Shown: positions 36,917 through 46,034, numbered from the stretch's first letter. The stretch: DNA of 59,361 nt from Pseudomonadota bacterium (GCA_021805275.1 JAJZFQ010000233.1:1-59361), one strand, 5' to 3'. Numbers and translations are program-made. The notes: a model not told the origin generated them from the letters alone.

Positions 36917-38605
36917 TCAGTGTACGCTACGTGCAGCGGCGAGATCTTCGAGCGTCAAGCGTCGCTGCGGATATTGCACGAGAGACCGCTTGAACGCGGC
37001 AATCGCCGCAGTCCGCTGTCCATCGGCGAGCAGCAGTTCGCCGAGCAGCTCATCCAGTGGTTTGACCGACCAGGGCGGACCGTACTGATACGGCATCCGG
37101 TCCGCCGTCGCGGCGACCTCGGCGACGCGCGCGATGCCCGCGGATCGCTCGCCCTCTTCATACGTGATGAAACCCGCCAGCGCTTCGGCCATGAGCGTCG
37201 CGTCGGTCAACTGCTGTGGCGTGACCGTATTCAGCCAGCCGGTCGTGACCCCGTGGGGAGCCAGCCGGCCGGCGGCGATGCGGCTATCGAGCCGCTGCAG
37301 CGCGACATTCGCTGCAGCGACGTCCCGCCCGGACGTAATGCCGATTGCGAAGTCCTGGTCGGCGAAATACAACATCGAAGGAATGCCGTGACTGCTCACC
37401 ACGGTGCGGGCGTGTACTCCAGGGGCGCCGCGCGTTTCGACGAGCCAGATGCCCCGCATGTAGGCGAGCCGCATCCGCGCATCCTCGGTCGCGCCCGAGG
37501 CCATGTTGGACAGAGTGACCGGCGCGTTGGCACGGGTTGAGGCACTCCGCCCGCGCGGGGCGGCCTCGCGGGCGATCAGCCGGATCCACTTCGCAGCCTC
37601 GGGACGCTGGTTTTCCTGCAAGTACGCGTAGATCAGAAACATCATCTGGTGATAGCCGGTCATGTGATCGGCGCGCGCGATCTTGATCGAGGCCAGGTTT
37701 GCCTGGATGACCCGACTCCACATGCCGAGTGCCATGTAGATGTGCGAGGGCATGTGCAGCGCGTGCTCGGAGGCGGGCGCCACCTCGGCCAGCCGTCGGG
37801 CCGCCTGCAGCGCGAGAATCGCGTGCACGGGGTCATCACTGGCGTGTATGAGATAGTGCAGTGCGCCGGGCTGACATGGGTCGACCTGCAGCACTTCTTC
37901 CGCCTCGGCGGCGGCATGCATGTAATTGGGAATGTTGCGAGCGCCGTTGCTCAAACCGAGGAGCGACAGCGCGTAGAATGTGCGGGCGTTGAGGTCATGC
38001 GGAAATTTCTGCACTAACGCGTGCATCGCGGCGCTGTAGCGGGCGTCCCGCTGCGTCTTCTCGCCGGGACCGTAGAGCTGCTCAAGCGCCGCGAGGTACA
38101 TCCGCTCCCGGGTCGTGCCGGCCTTCGCCGCCCGCTCGGCTGCGGTCGGCGCGAGCCGGGCAAGCGCCGCGCGGGCGCCGGCGACGTCCTCCTCGTACCA
38201 GATCGGCTCGTCGTAGGTCATGGCCTCGCCCCAGTACGCCATGGCGAATCCCGGATCGATGCGTTCGGCCGCGCGGAAGGCGCGGCGGGCATCACCGTAT
38301 TCGAAGCTGTAGAGCAGGAGTACCCCGCGCAGGAAGTCCTGCTGCGCGGCGGGCGCACCGGAGTTGGGGAAGTGGATTTCCCCGAGGCCGAATGCGCCGC
38401 TCGCCCCCCGGCAGGTGGGCCAGACTGTCGCGGCACTGGCGCCGGCGAACGGCCAGAGCAACCCGAGCAGCGCGGTCATGACCAAAGCGGCCATGCAGGC
38501 GCTGCGGTGCGAGCGCCCCGTCAATATCGGTCCGGTGCGGCGGGCGAAGCGCCCGGCGCGGTCCGGCGTGTGCGGGGCTGTGACATCTGGGGCCATCGGC
38601 GACAT
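36917..38605 (-). CDS. Large TPR-type exported protein
   Basis: 562 residues with a late hydrophobic segment (MAALVMTALLGLLWPFAGASA, about residues 38-58), so export may begin from an internal start near residue 38. The body has tetratricopeptide-like helical pairs (DFLRGVLLLYSFEYGDARRAFRAAERIDPGFAMAYWGEAMTYDEP) and the segments GALHYLIHASDDPVHAILALQAARR and HALHMPSHIYMALGMW. These His-rich elements recur in a widespread bacterial TPR family of unknown function. It is probably co-transcribed with the lipocalin-like gene. A candidate operator half lies about 105 bases upstream of its start. Confidence 0.75.
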   Translation of the reverse strand: MSPMAPDVTAPHTPDRAGRFARRTGPILTGRSHRSACMAALVMTALLGLLWPFAGASAATVWPTCRGASGAFGLGEIHFPNSGAPAAQQDFLRGVLLLYSFEYGDARRAFRAAERIDPGFAMAYWGEAMTYDEPIWYEEDVAGARAALARLAPTAAERAAKAGTTRERMYLAALEQLYGPGEKTQRDARYSAAMHALVQKFPHDLNARTFYALSLLGLSNGARNIPNYMHAAAEAEEVLQVDPCQPGALHYLIHASDDPVHAILALQAARRLAEVAPASEHALHMPSHIYMALGMWSRVIQANLASIKIARADHMTGYHQMMFLIYAYLQENQRPEAAKWIRLIAREAAPRGRSASTRANAPVTLSNMASGATEDARMRLAYMRGIWLVETRGAPGVHARTVVSSHGIPSMLYFADQDFAIGITSGRDVAAANVALQRLDSRIAAGRLAPHGVTTGWLNTVTPQQLTDATLMAEALAGFITYEEGERSAGIARVAEVAATADRMPYQYGPPWSVKPLDELLGELLLADGQRTAAIAAFKRSLVQYPQRRLTLEDLAAARSVH

Positions 38606-39127
38606 GGATCATCCCCCAATCTGCGCTGCCTTAGGCATCGGGATCCGCCAGAGCATGGCCGATCGTAGCCAAACACCGGACCAGGGCGCGACAGCGCACC
38701 TTCGGCGGACGGAATTCCTAAAGCTCCGGTCGGTATTCCTGCATTCCGCCGGACGATGCTGCGCGCGGGCGAGAGGGCTTGGCAGGCGGTCGCCCGGGCC
38801 TCGGCAAGCCGCTCTTCCGGCGATGCGGCCGCACTCGAGGGTTCACTCCAGATCCGCCCCTGGCGCACGGGCCAGGCAAGACCGCCGGGTGCGCAGTTCG
38901 TGTCGTGCCGTGGCGTGCAGGAACCCTGTCGCCTGAGCGGCCAGTTCCGTATGATGGTTGCGTATGGCCGCAAACTTGCCGGGCGTCCCGCCTGGTGCGC
39001 CGATTCGACGAACGGGCCGCGCAAGATCGCCCAGCTCCAGAAGCCAGCGGCCGCAGCGCGGCTGCGCCGCGCCGTCGCGGTGGACGCGAGGCGTGGTGTC
39101 GGACTGGCGCGAGGCGGTGAGCGTACG
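38606..39127. other. 522-base intergenic region with repeated GGAAT motifs
   Basis: No gene is supportable; open frames here are extensions or shadows. It contains CGGAATTCCTA at 38710-38720, and on the minus strand AGGAATACCG and AGGAATTCCG as direct repeats 21 bases apart, the two-turn spacing typical of AraC-type operators. The region divides the TPR gene (-) from the LysR gene (+). Confidence 0.5.
38710..38740 (-). promoter_or_regulatory. Candidate operator: AGGAATWCCG direct repeats, 21-base period
   Basis: On the minus strand, AGGAATACCG is followed 21 bases later (start to start) by AGGAATTCCG. The 11-mer TAGGAATTCCG is identical to one in the dimethylglycine-dehydrogenase/AraC intergenic region at 48801-48811. 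Confidence 0.45.
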
Positions 39128-40036
39128 ATGAGCCGGCGCCTTCCGCCGCTGAACGCTGTGCGTGCGTTCGAAGCATGCGCGCGCCTCGGCAGCCTCGCGC
39201 TGGCCGCAGTGGAGCTATGCGTTACCCCCGGTGCCGTCTCGCAGCAGATCCGCAAGCTCGAGGACTTCTACGGACGGCAGTTGCTGGTGCGCAAGGGCAA
39301 CCAGCTGATCCCGACCGAAGTAGGCCAGTCCGTCTACGAGACCTGCGCCGAGCTCATGGGAGAGCTCGCGGCGATGACGCAGAGGATCGTCGGCGGTCCG
39401 GCACGCACGCGGCTCACGGTCAGCGTGCTGTCGTCGGTGGGCGTGCGCTGGCTCGACCACCGACTGCCCGAGTTCCTCGCCGCACACCCGCAGCTGCGCA
39501 TCGATCTGCGGATCGAGGACGATCCGGTGGATTTCTTTCGTGCCCGGATCGACGTGCGCGTCTCTTATGGCGCGCATTTCTACCCCGAGTTCGTCGGGGT
39601 TCCGTTCGCGCGCGACCGCGTCACACCGATGTGTGCGCCGGCGCTGATCGCGGCGGGTCGGGTCCGGCCTGACGATCCCGCCTCGCTTGCCGACGAGGAT
39701 CTGGTGCACATCCTGTGGCACACGGGGTTCTCAGCCTATCCGACCTGGGATGCGTGGTTCGCGGCCACCGGCCTCGTCCGGCACGTGCGTACCGAGCTCG
39801 GCCACAAGACGGATATGTCGAGTGTCGCGATCGATCTTGCGGAGTCGGGCCTCGGGATCACGCTCGGTCAGCGCCTGCTCGCGCGCGATGCGCTGGCAGC
39901 CGGAACGCTGATTGCGCCTTTCGATACGACGCTGTCTCTGCCGTATCAGTACTACGCCGTGCACACCCCCGGCGGCGCTCAGAACCCTATGATACGGGCG
40001 TTCGTGGAATGGCTGGTGGCGAGCGGTGGACTTTAG
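39128..40036 (+). CDS. LysR-family regulator, GcvA type
   Basis: 302 residues. The LysR HTH is at 5-65 (PPLNAVRAFEACARLGSLALAAVELCVTPGAVSQQIRKLEDFYGRQLLVR) and a substrate-binding domain follows. PPLNAVRAFEAAARHxS...T and the trailing LGQRLLARDALAAGTLIAPF are typical of the GcvA group, which often regulates glycine cleavage, amino-acid or beta-lactamase genes. The ATG at 39128 was chosen since the frame upstream has no homology. The 2OG oxygenase gene begins 87 bases downstream on the same strand and is the likely target. Confidence 0.87.
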   Translation: MSRRLPPLNAVRAFEACARLGSLALAAVELCVTPGAVSQQIRKLEDFYGRQLLVRKGNQLIPTEVGQSVYETCAELMGELAAMTQRIVGGPARTRLTVSVLSSVGVRWLDHRLPEFLAAHPQLRIDLRIEDDPVDFFRARIDVRVSYGAHFYPEFVGVPFARDRVTPMCAPALIAAGRVRPDDPASLADEDLVHILWHTGFSAYPTWDAWFAATGLVRHVRTELGHKTDMSSVAIDLAESGLGITLGQRLLARDALAAGTLIAPFDTTLSLPYQYYAVHTPGGAQNPMIRAFVEWLVASGGL

Positions 40037-40080
40037 TTTTTCTGCGCCAGCGCGGTGTTTTTCTGACGTTCCAATTTCTG
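40037..40080. repeat. TTTTTCTG direct repeats, 21-base period
   Basis: TTTTTCTG occurs at 40037-40044 and 40058-40065, exactly 21 bases apart, with a shorter AATTTCTG at 40073-40080. They fill the gap between the LysR gene and the 2OG oxygenase and could be regulator-binding sites. Confidence 0.4.
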
Positions 40081-40123
40081 CGCACGATGCTAGTGTCGGG
40101 TGAACGAACCGGAGTCACTGGCC

Positions 40124-40915
40124 ATGCGCGATATTCTCGATCTCGAGCGTTACCCGATCGACCAGCCCGAGCGGCTGGAGCGGCTCGTCGGACACTGCCG
40201 CGCGGAGCTTGCCCAAAACGGCATGTACAACCTGGACGGGCTGGTGCGCCCCGCGGCGATCGCCCGCGCGGCGGCGCAGATTGCGCCGATGGCCAAGGCG
40301 GATTCGTACACCCACGAGCGGCTGCACAACGTGTACTTCCGCGAGCGCATCGAGGGTCTCTCGCCGGACCATCCCGCGCTGGCGCGCTTCCAGACGGTCA
40401 ATCACACGCTGTGTGGGGATCAACTCTCCGAGACGATCGTGGGACGTATCTATGAATACGCGCCGCTCGCGGAGTTCATCGCCCGGACCATCGGCGTGCC
40501 GCGGCTGTATCTGATGGACGATCCGCTCGCCCGCGTCAACGTGATGGAGTATCGGCCGGGCGAGGCGCTGAACTGGCATTTTGACCGGTCGCGCTACACC
40601 ACAACGCTGCTGATCCAGGCGGCCGAATCGGGCGGGGAGTTCGAGTACGCGAGCGGCCTGCGCAGCGACGCGGATGAGAACTACGGGGGAGTGGGGCGAT
40701 TCCTCGCCGGCGAGAATGACGCGCTGCGCATCAACCCGCTGCAGTCGGGCACGCTGAATGTGTTCGCAGGCCGTAACACGCTGCACCGGGTCTCGACGGT
40801 TCAGGGCGGCCGCTCCCGGCTCGTCGCGGTCTTCTCGTACTACGACCGGCCGGGCGTTCAGTTCTCCAATGAGGAGCGCCAGGGTTTCTACGGCCGCACT
40901 GAGGCGCTCGCCTGA
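40124..40915 (+). CDS. Fe(II)/2-oxoglutarate oxygenase, HalD/BesD-like fold
   Basis: 263 residues. The metal triad is H152-x-D154 (NWHFDRS) and H221 (RNTLHRVS), with Arg232 as probable 2-oxoglutarate ligand. The surroundings (VNVMEYRPGEALNWHFD, YTTTLLIQAAESGGEFEYASGLR, DENYGGVGRFLAG, GTLNVFAGRNTLHRV) resemble the group annotated HalD/BesD, some of which chlorinate free amino acids. Those halogenases replace the Asp by Gly to make room for chloride; here Asp is present, so hydroxylation is predicted, probably of an amino acid or amine. The ATG at 40124 has CGGAG upstream; a GTG at 40100 is an alternative. It sits between a GcvA-type regulator and a TonB receptor. Confidence 0.8.
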   Translation: MRDILDLERYPIDQPERLERLVGHCRAELAQNGMYNLDGLVRPAAIARAAAQIAPMAKADSYTHERLHNVYFRERIEGLSPDHPALARFQTVNHTLCGDQLSETIVGRIYEYAPLAEFIARTIGVPRLYLMDDPLARVNVMEYRPGEALNWHFDRSRYTTTLLIQAAESGGEFEYASGLRSDADENYGGVGRFLAGENDALRINPLQSGTLNVFAGRNTLHRVSTVQGGRSRLVAVFSYYDRPGVQFSNEERQGFYGRTEALA

Positions 40916-40930
40916 GCCGACCGCCTCGGC

Positions 40931-40949
40931 CTGCACCTAAACGGTGCAG
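40931..40949 (+). terminator. Hairpin after the 2OG oxygenase, no T tract
   Basis: CTGCACC-TAAAC-GGTGCAG is a perfect 7-base stem with a 5-base loop, 15 bases after the stop codon. The absence of a following T run makes intrinsic termination uncertain; it could stabilise the mRNA end. Confidence 0.35.
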
Positions 40950-41091
40950 TCGCGCGCGTGCGTGCCGCCGCGTGGTGCAATGAGGGCCCGCCGCCGGCCC
41001 TGACCAGTTGATCGGCCACTCACGTCCAAGAGCGCATCGGTCGGCGCCGCGTCACGGCGCGCACCGAATCTTCGCGAACCGACATCAGCCC

Positions 41092-41103
41092 TAGGGATTC
41101 CGG
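41092..41103 (+). promoter_or_regulatory. Shared motif copy upstream of the TonB receptor
   Basis: TAGGGATTCCGG differs by one base from TAGGAATTCCGG at 48801-48812. It lies about 260 bases before the receptor start. Confidence 0.4.
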
Positions 41104-41361
41104 CGCCTCGCCCGGCTGCTCGGTGTCAATCTCCCCCGCCGGGGTAGGATCCACTCTGCGAGTTCCGCTTTTTGGGGGATGTACGGGGCTCGCTCATCAA
41201 CGCGGTCGCGCGGACGGCTGGCATCGCCAGTAACGCCGTGCTGGCATCCGAGTGGTGAGGGACTCCGGCAGACGAGCCGAGGCGCACGTGGCGTAATTAA
41301 GAGCCCGGCGTCGAACGATCATTGCGACAAGCACGACAAGCACATTACGCGGGGTAAGACG

Positions 41362-43974
41362 ATGCATTCGCGCACGAAGGTGGCTGCCGCGGTCGCGGCA
41401 ATTCTGAACGGGTCCGCACTTTGCGGCATCGCCCATGCCGCCGACGTCAATGTCGGTCAGGGGACGCAGCTGCAGCAGATCGTGGTTACCGCGACTCGCA
41501 CGCGCGAGGGCATTCAAAATGTGCCGATCACCATGCGTGCGCTTTCAGCCGCGCAGCTGAGCGCGCTGAATGCACCGACGCTGAACCAGTTCGTGCAGTA
41601 CCTGCCGAACGTCACCGCGGCCAACGATGGACCGGGCCAGACGAACGTCATCATCCGCGGCGTCTCGGTCGGTTCGGACGACATCCAGGGTACCGGCATC
41701 ATTGGCTCGCTGCCGACGGTAGCGACCTACATCGATGACGAGTCCGGTCAGGCTCCGGGACGAAACCTCGACGTCTATGCGGCCGATCTGAACCGCATCG
41801 AGGTTCTCGAAGGGCCGCAGGGCACGCTGTTCGGCGCTGGCGCCGAGGCCGGAGTGGTGCGCTACATCACCAACAAGCCGAAGCTCAACGTCACCGAGGG
41901 AAGTTTCACCGCCGATTACGAAGTGACCGCGCACGGCGATCCCAGCACGGGCGCCACCGGGGTCATCAACCTGCCCCTGGTACGCGATCACCTGGCAGCC
42001 CGCCTGGTGATCTACGACGATAACCAGGGCGGCTACATCAACAACATCCCGGCGACCTTCTCGCGCTCAGCCTCGGATCTGGTGTCGATCAACTACTTCG
42101 GCGGAAAGACCCCGCCGAATGCCGGTCCGATCAACAACTACGCCATCGCGGGCAAGGCGATCAACCCCTTGACGTACAAGGGTGCGCGTCTGGAGCTGCT
42201 GTACCGGATCAACGACGACTGGCGGGTGCTGCTCACCCAGATGTACCAGAACATGGACGCCGAGGGGGTGTTCTGGCAGGAGGCCTACGACGGACTCGGC
42301 AACGCGCTGCCGCCGCTATCTGTGGAGCTTTTTAATCCTTCGTACAACAAGGACCGGTTCGAGAACACCGCCTGGACGGTCCACGGCAAGGCCGGACCGA
42401 TCCGTCTGCTCTACACCGGCTCTTATCTCGACCGCAACGTCAACCAGCAGCAGGACTACACCAACTACTCGCGCGGCGAGTACTCCGGGTACTACCAGTG
42501 CAATTACCCCGGCTATCCGTTCAACTCGGGCGGTCAGCCGACTACGAGTTCCCCGGGATTCTGCTACTCCCCGCGCACCTTCTGGCGAGATGCTGAGAAC
42601 ATGACCCACCAGCAGCAGGAGTTGCGCTTCAGCACGCCGCAGACGTGGCGGCTGCGCGGGGTGCTGGGGCTGTTCTACGAGAACTATCACCTGAAGGAGA
42701 ACACCGACTGGTTCTACGGGACGAGTCCGAACTTCAATCCGATCGGTCCGCCGACCATCAATCCGCAGACCGGGGGACTGCTGCCGGCCACGACGAACGT
42801 ACCCGGGGTGCGGCCGGCGGGCGATGCGTTCTTCGTCGATGCCCAGCGCGGCTACAGCCAGAAGGCCCTGTACACGTCCTGGAATTTCGATCTGCTGCCG
42901 CACAAGCTGACCGTGACTGCCGGCACGCGCTACTACTATCTCAGCACCTACGAGACCGGTTCGAGTGTGGGCAGCTTCGGCTGCGAGGTCGGCGGACCAT
43001 ACGATGGAGGCTCGCCGCCGAACCCCTGCGTGAGCACGCCGCAGACCGGGGTGCTGAGCAATCTGTCCAATCTGACTGCCCGGCACCTGCGGGCGGTTTA
43101 TCAGGGCTGGCGCTCGAGCGCGACGCTGACCTGGCATGTCACGCCTGACAAGATGGTGTACGCCACCTGGTCGCAGGGATACCGGCCGGGCGGATTCAAT
43201 CGTGGGCAGGGCGTGATCACCTCGAACTCGCCGCTTTACGGCATCTATACGGTGCCGCTGTCCTATTCGCCGGACTCGCTCACCAACAGCGAACTCGGCT
43301 GGAAGACCGACTGGATGAATCACCGCTTGCGTGTCAACGGTGCGGTTTACCAGGATTACTGGGACAACGTGCAGCTGTCGATCTTCGATCCGGGCATCAC
43401 CGGCAGCCAGGACTTCGTCGCGAACGGACCGAACTACCGGATCCGGGGCGTGGAGCTGCAGGTGGACGCCATTCCGGTGCGCGGGCTGACGCTGCGGGTG
43501 GCAGGTGCCTGGAACAGCAGCTCCCTGATCAAGACCAAGAGTCTGATCGATCCGACCACCGGCCAGCCGATCTCCATCGTCAATCCATTCGGTATGCTCG
43601 GTACGCCGCTCGCGAACTCGCCGCCGTTCAAGTTCAGCGCCGTGGCGCGCTATGCGTTCCCGATCACCGTGCACTATCAGGGCTTCGTGCAGGCAGCGGT
43701 GACGCACATCGCCCATTCGCTCGCATCGACCGATCTGGTCAAGAAGACGCTACAGGGTAAGACCGAGGCGTTCAACGATCCCGGCTATACGACGCTGGAT
43801 GCCTCGGTGGGAGTCTCCCGCGACCGCTGGTCGGTGACACTCTATGGAGTGAATCTGACCAATACGCTCGGCATCCAGTTCTCGAGCTACTCGCAGTGGG
43901 TCAAGGAAGAGGATGTCATCCGGCCGCGCACCATCGGACTGAAATTCGGTTACAGCTTCCGCAACGCGGACTGA
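41362..43974 (+). CDS. TonB-dependent outer-membrane receptor
   Basis: 870 residues. A signal peptide (KVAAAVAAILNGSALCGIAHA) is followed by LQQIVVTATRTREGIQNVPI, a plug domain (RIEVLEGPQGTLFGAGAEAGVVRYITNKP), and a long beta-barrel ending IRPRTIGLKFGYSFRNAD. This is the CirA/FyuA-like sterol- or polymer-associated receptor class expanded in Sphingomonads, Caulobacters and Steroidobacters, not a clear siderophore type. A classical TonB box is not obvious; the QIVVTATR segment may fill this role. It likely imports the substrate of the adjoining catabolic genes, which is inferred from context. It converges with the TPR-sulfotransferase. Confidence 0.9.
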   Translation: MHSRTKVAAAVAAILNGSALCGIAHAADVNVGQGTQLQQIVVTATRTREGIQNVPITMRALSAAQLSALNAPTLNQFVQYLPNVTAANDGPGQTNVIIRGVSVGSDDIQGTGIIGSLPTVATYIDDESGQAPGRNLDVYAADLNRIEVLEGPQGTLFGAGAEAGVVRYITNKPKLNVTEGSFTADYEVTAHGDPSTGATGVINLPLVRDHLAARLVIYDDNQGGYINNIPATFSRSASDLVSINYFGGKTPPNAGPINNYAIAGKAINPLTYKGARLELLYRINDDWRVLLTQMYQNMDAEGVFWQEAYDGLGNALPPLSVELFNPSYNKDRFENTAWTVHGKAGPIRLLYTGSYLDRNVNQQQDYTNYSRGEYSGYYQCNYPGYPFNSGGQPTTSSPGFCYSPRTFWRDAENMTHQQQELRFSTPQTWRLRGVLGLFYENYHLKENTDWFYGTSPNFNPIGPPTINPQTGGLLPATTNVPGVRPAGDAFFVDAQRGYSQKALYTSWNFDLLPHKLTVTAGTRYYYLSTYETGSSVGSFGCEVGGPYDGGSPPNPCVSTPQTGVLSNLSNLTARHLRAVYQGWRSSATLTWHVTPDKMVYATWSQGYRPGGFNRGQGVITSNSPLYGIYTVPLSYSPDSLTNSELGWKTDWMNHRLRVNGAVYQDYWDNVQLSIFDPGITGSQDFVANGPNYRIRGVELQVDAIPVRGLTLRVAGAWNSSSLIKTKSLIDPTTGQPISIVNPFGMLGTPLANSPPFKFSAVARYAFPITVHYQGFVQAAVTHIAHSLASTDLVKKTLQGKTEAFNDPGYTTLDASVGVSRDRWSVTLYGVNLTNTLGIQFSSYSQWVKEEDVIRPRTIGLKFGYSFRNAD

Positions 43975-44009
43975 GCGGCCGAGCCGCCGGCTTGCCGCGC
44001 GGGGGGCGC

Positions 44010-46034
44010 TCAGCCCCCTGCGTCGGCCGCCTGGGGATCCGTGGCGAGCGGCCCCAGGGCCTCGCGCAGCGGCGCGAGCCAGCGCTCGTAGTGCTGCCAC
44101 TGATCCAGGCTCTCGCGATACAGCGGCCGGCGCACCTGCTCGGAACTCGCGGTGCGCACGCTGCGGGCCGTCGCGTGAAACTGCAGGCAAGCGGGCTCGA
44201 ACGACAGTCCCAGGAATGCGAGGATGCGGCGCACCTGGCCCTCGAGGTCCCCGACCAGCTCCTCGTACTGCACGCGCAGCACCTTCCCGGGCAGCACGTG
44301 GTCCCAGTGCGCCATTAGCCGCACGTAGGCGCGGTAGTAGCGCGCAATGTCCTCCAGGCCGTAGGTGAACTCCTGCCCCGAGGCGAACAGCTGCTTGAAG
44401 TTGCTGAAGCAGCAGGCCATCGGGTGGCGCCGCGCATCGATGATCTTCGCCGTCGGCAGGATCAGCTGCAACAGTCCGACGTGCCGCCAGTTGTTAGGCA
44501 TCTTGTCGATGAACAACGGCCGCCCGCCGCGGTACACCCGGGTCTCGGTGAGATATTCCTCCCCGAGGCTGCGGCACTGCTCGCGCGTCAGCGCGGCGAG
44601 CGCCTGCGGGTAGCGGCCCGCGACGCCGCGCAGCTCGCGGCCGTTCAGCCGCTGAACGATGCGCGGGATCTCGGCGAGCTCCATGGTGCCCTCGACGAGG
44701 GAGTGTGAGGCCAGGATCTGCTCGAGCAGCGTCGAGCCGGCCCGTGGCAGGCCGACGATGAAGATCGGATCGGGCTGCGGGCAGCCCCAGCCGGCGCGTG
44801 CGGCGAAGAACGCCTCGCTGCCGAGTTCGATCTGCGTTTCAACCCCGCGCTCGAGCGGCTCGATGTCGTAGCGCAGCTCGGTGCGCTTCAACGCGTTGCC
44901 GGCCGCATAGTACTGGAATGACTCACCGTATTCGGCCTTCTCCTCGAGCGCCTTGCCGAGGGCAAAGCACAGGTGGTAGCGGTCCACCGGCGCAAGTCGC
45001 GGTGCGGACTCCTGCTCGCGCATCTGCGCGATCTCCGCGTTGGCGAAGCGGTAGGTCTTGAGGTTCGCGAGGCTCCAGTACGCATCGCCGAAACTCGGCC
45101 GGGCCTGCGCGGCGCGCCGGTACGCCTCGATGGCCTGCTGCTGCTCACCGAGCGTCTTCAGCGCATGCCCCACGGACAGGTGCAGCTCGGCGTTCTCGGG
45201 GTTCGCCGCGAGCAGTTCGCGATAGATGCGCAGGGCTTCCTCATGCCGCCCGAGGCCGACGCAGCAGGTCGCGTACAACGTGCGGTATGCGAGGTGATCC
45301 GGCTCGGCCTCGAGCAGCCTGCGTGCCTCTTCGAGTGCCTGGGCATGCCGCTGGCGCCGACTGAGAACGACGGCGTAGTCGTAGTGTGCGAGACGCAGTC
45401 CGGGTCGGGCCGCGCGCACGTGCTCGAGCAACGCCTCGGCATCGTCCAACACCCCGAGCTGGATGCCGATCTGCGCCAGCAGGCGCATCGCCTCGGGGTG
45501 GTCCCCCTCGCGCAGCAGGAATTCACGCAGCAGCCGTTCCGCGCCGGGCAGATCCCCCTCGGCCAGCATGCCCCAGGCGGTGCGCACCGGTGGCGGAAGC
45601 CGCTCGAGTTCGGCGAGTTGCTCGGCTGCCGCCGCCGCCTGGTTCGGCTGGTGCACCGTGCGGAGCAGCACGGTGAGCGCCTTCCAGCTTGCCACCAGCG
45701 CCGGATTGTGGGTGACGGCGCTCTGGAACGCCTGCAGCGCTTGTTGGGGTGCGCCCAGGGCGAGGTGGCAGTGGCCCCGTTCCTGGTGCAGGCGGCCGAA
45801 CTGGGGATGGAGCGCCTCGAGCTGAGCGAGCGTTTCGAGCGCCTCGCGCGTCCGGCCGAGATAGCGACGGGACACCGCGCAGAGATACAGCACGTCGCGA
45901 TTCTCGGGGAACTGCTGCCGCAGGGTCTCGGCCGAATCGAGCGCCGCGCCAAACCGGCGTTGTGCCACCAGCTGGCGGATGCGCCGGAGTTCCGCTTCGG
46001 TCTCAGAACCAGCGGGCGCAGGTGCCTCCATCAT
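44010..46034 (-). CDS. TPR-sulfotransferase fusion protein
   Basis: 674 residues. The first ~400 are about ten tetratricopeptide repeats (NPENAELHLSVGHALKTLGEQQQAIEAYRRAAQARPSFGDAYWSLANLK). From ~425 a sulfotransferase domain follows, with the PAPS 5'-phosphosulfate loop IFIVGLPRAGSTLLEQILASH, FIDKMPNNWRHVGLLQLILPTAKIIDARRHP (3'-phosphate site) and ...YEELVGDLEGQVRRILAFLGL. Related fusions are frequent next to TonB receptors in alpha- and gammaproteobacteria, but their acceptors are not known. No signal peptide is visible, so it acts in the cytosol. It ends 35 bases from the convergent TonB receptor. Confidence 0.88.
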   Translation of the reverse strand: MMEAPAPAGSETEAELRRIRQLVAQRRFGAALDSAETLRQQFPENRDVLYLCAVSRRYLGRTREALETLAQLEALHPQFGRLHQERGHCHLALGAPQQALQAFQSAVTHNPALVASWKALTVLLRTVHQPNQAAAAAEQLAELERLPPPVRTAWGMLAEGDLPGAERLLREFLLREGDHPEAMRLLAQIGIQLGVLDDAEALLEHVRAARPGLRLAHYDYAVVLSRRQRHAQALEEARRLLEAEPDHLAYRTLYATCCVGLGRHEEALRIYRELLAANPENAELHLSVGHALKTLGEQQQAIEAYRRAAQARPSFGDAYWSLANLKTYRFANAEIAQMREQESAPRLAPVDRYHLCFALGKALEEKAEYGESFQYYAAGNALKRTELRYDIEPLERGVETQIELGSEAFFAARAGWGCPQPDPIFIVGLPRAGSTLLEQILASHSLVEGTMELAEIPRIVQRLNGRELRGVAGRYPQALAALTREQCRSLGEEYLTETRVYRGGRPLFIDKMPNNWRHVGLLQLILPTAKIIDARRHPMACCFSNFKQLFASGQEFTYGLEDIARYYRAYVRLMAHWDHVLPGKVLRVQYEELVGDLEGQVRRILAFLGLSFEPACLQFHATARSVRTASSEQVRRPLYRESLDQWQHYERWLAPLREALGPLATDPQAADAGG

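Larger units (their letters stand above)
40916..41361. other. 446-base region upstream of the TonB receptor
   Basis: No gene is seen. It holds a hairpin at 40931-40949 and a copy of the shared motif (TAGGGATTCCGG, 41092-41103), and the receptor's promoter must lie here. The frame is open upstream of the receptor ATG but without homology. Confidence 0.5.

Noticed and set aside
38756..39127. Upstream extension of the LysR gene by ~124 codons
   Set aside because: No homology and unlike any LysR N-terminus; the HTH begins right after the ATG at 39128.
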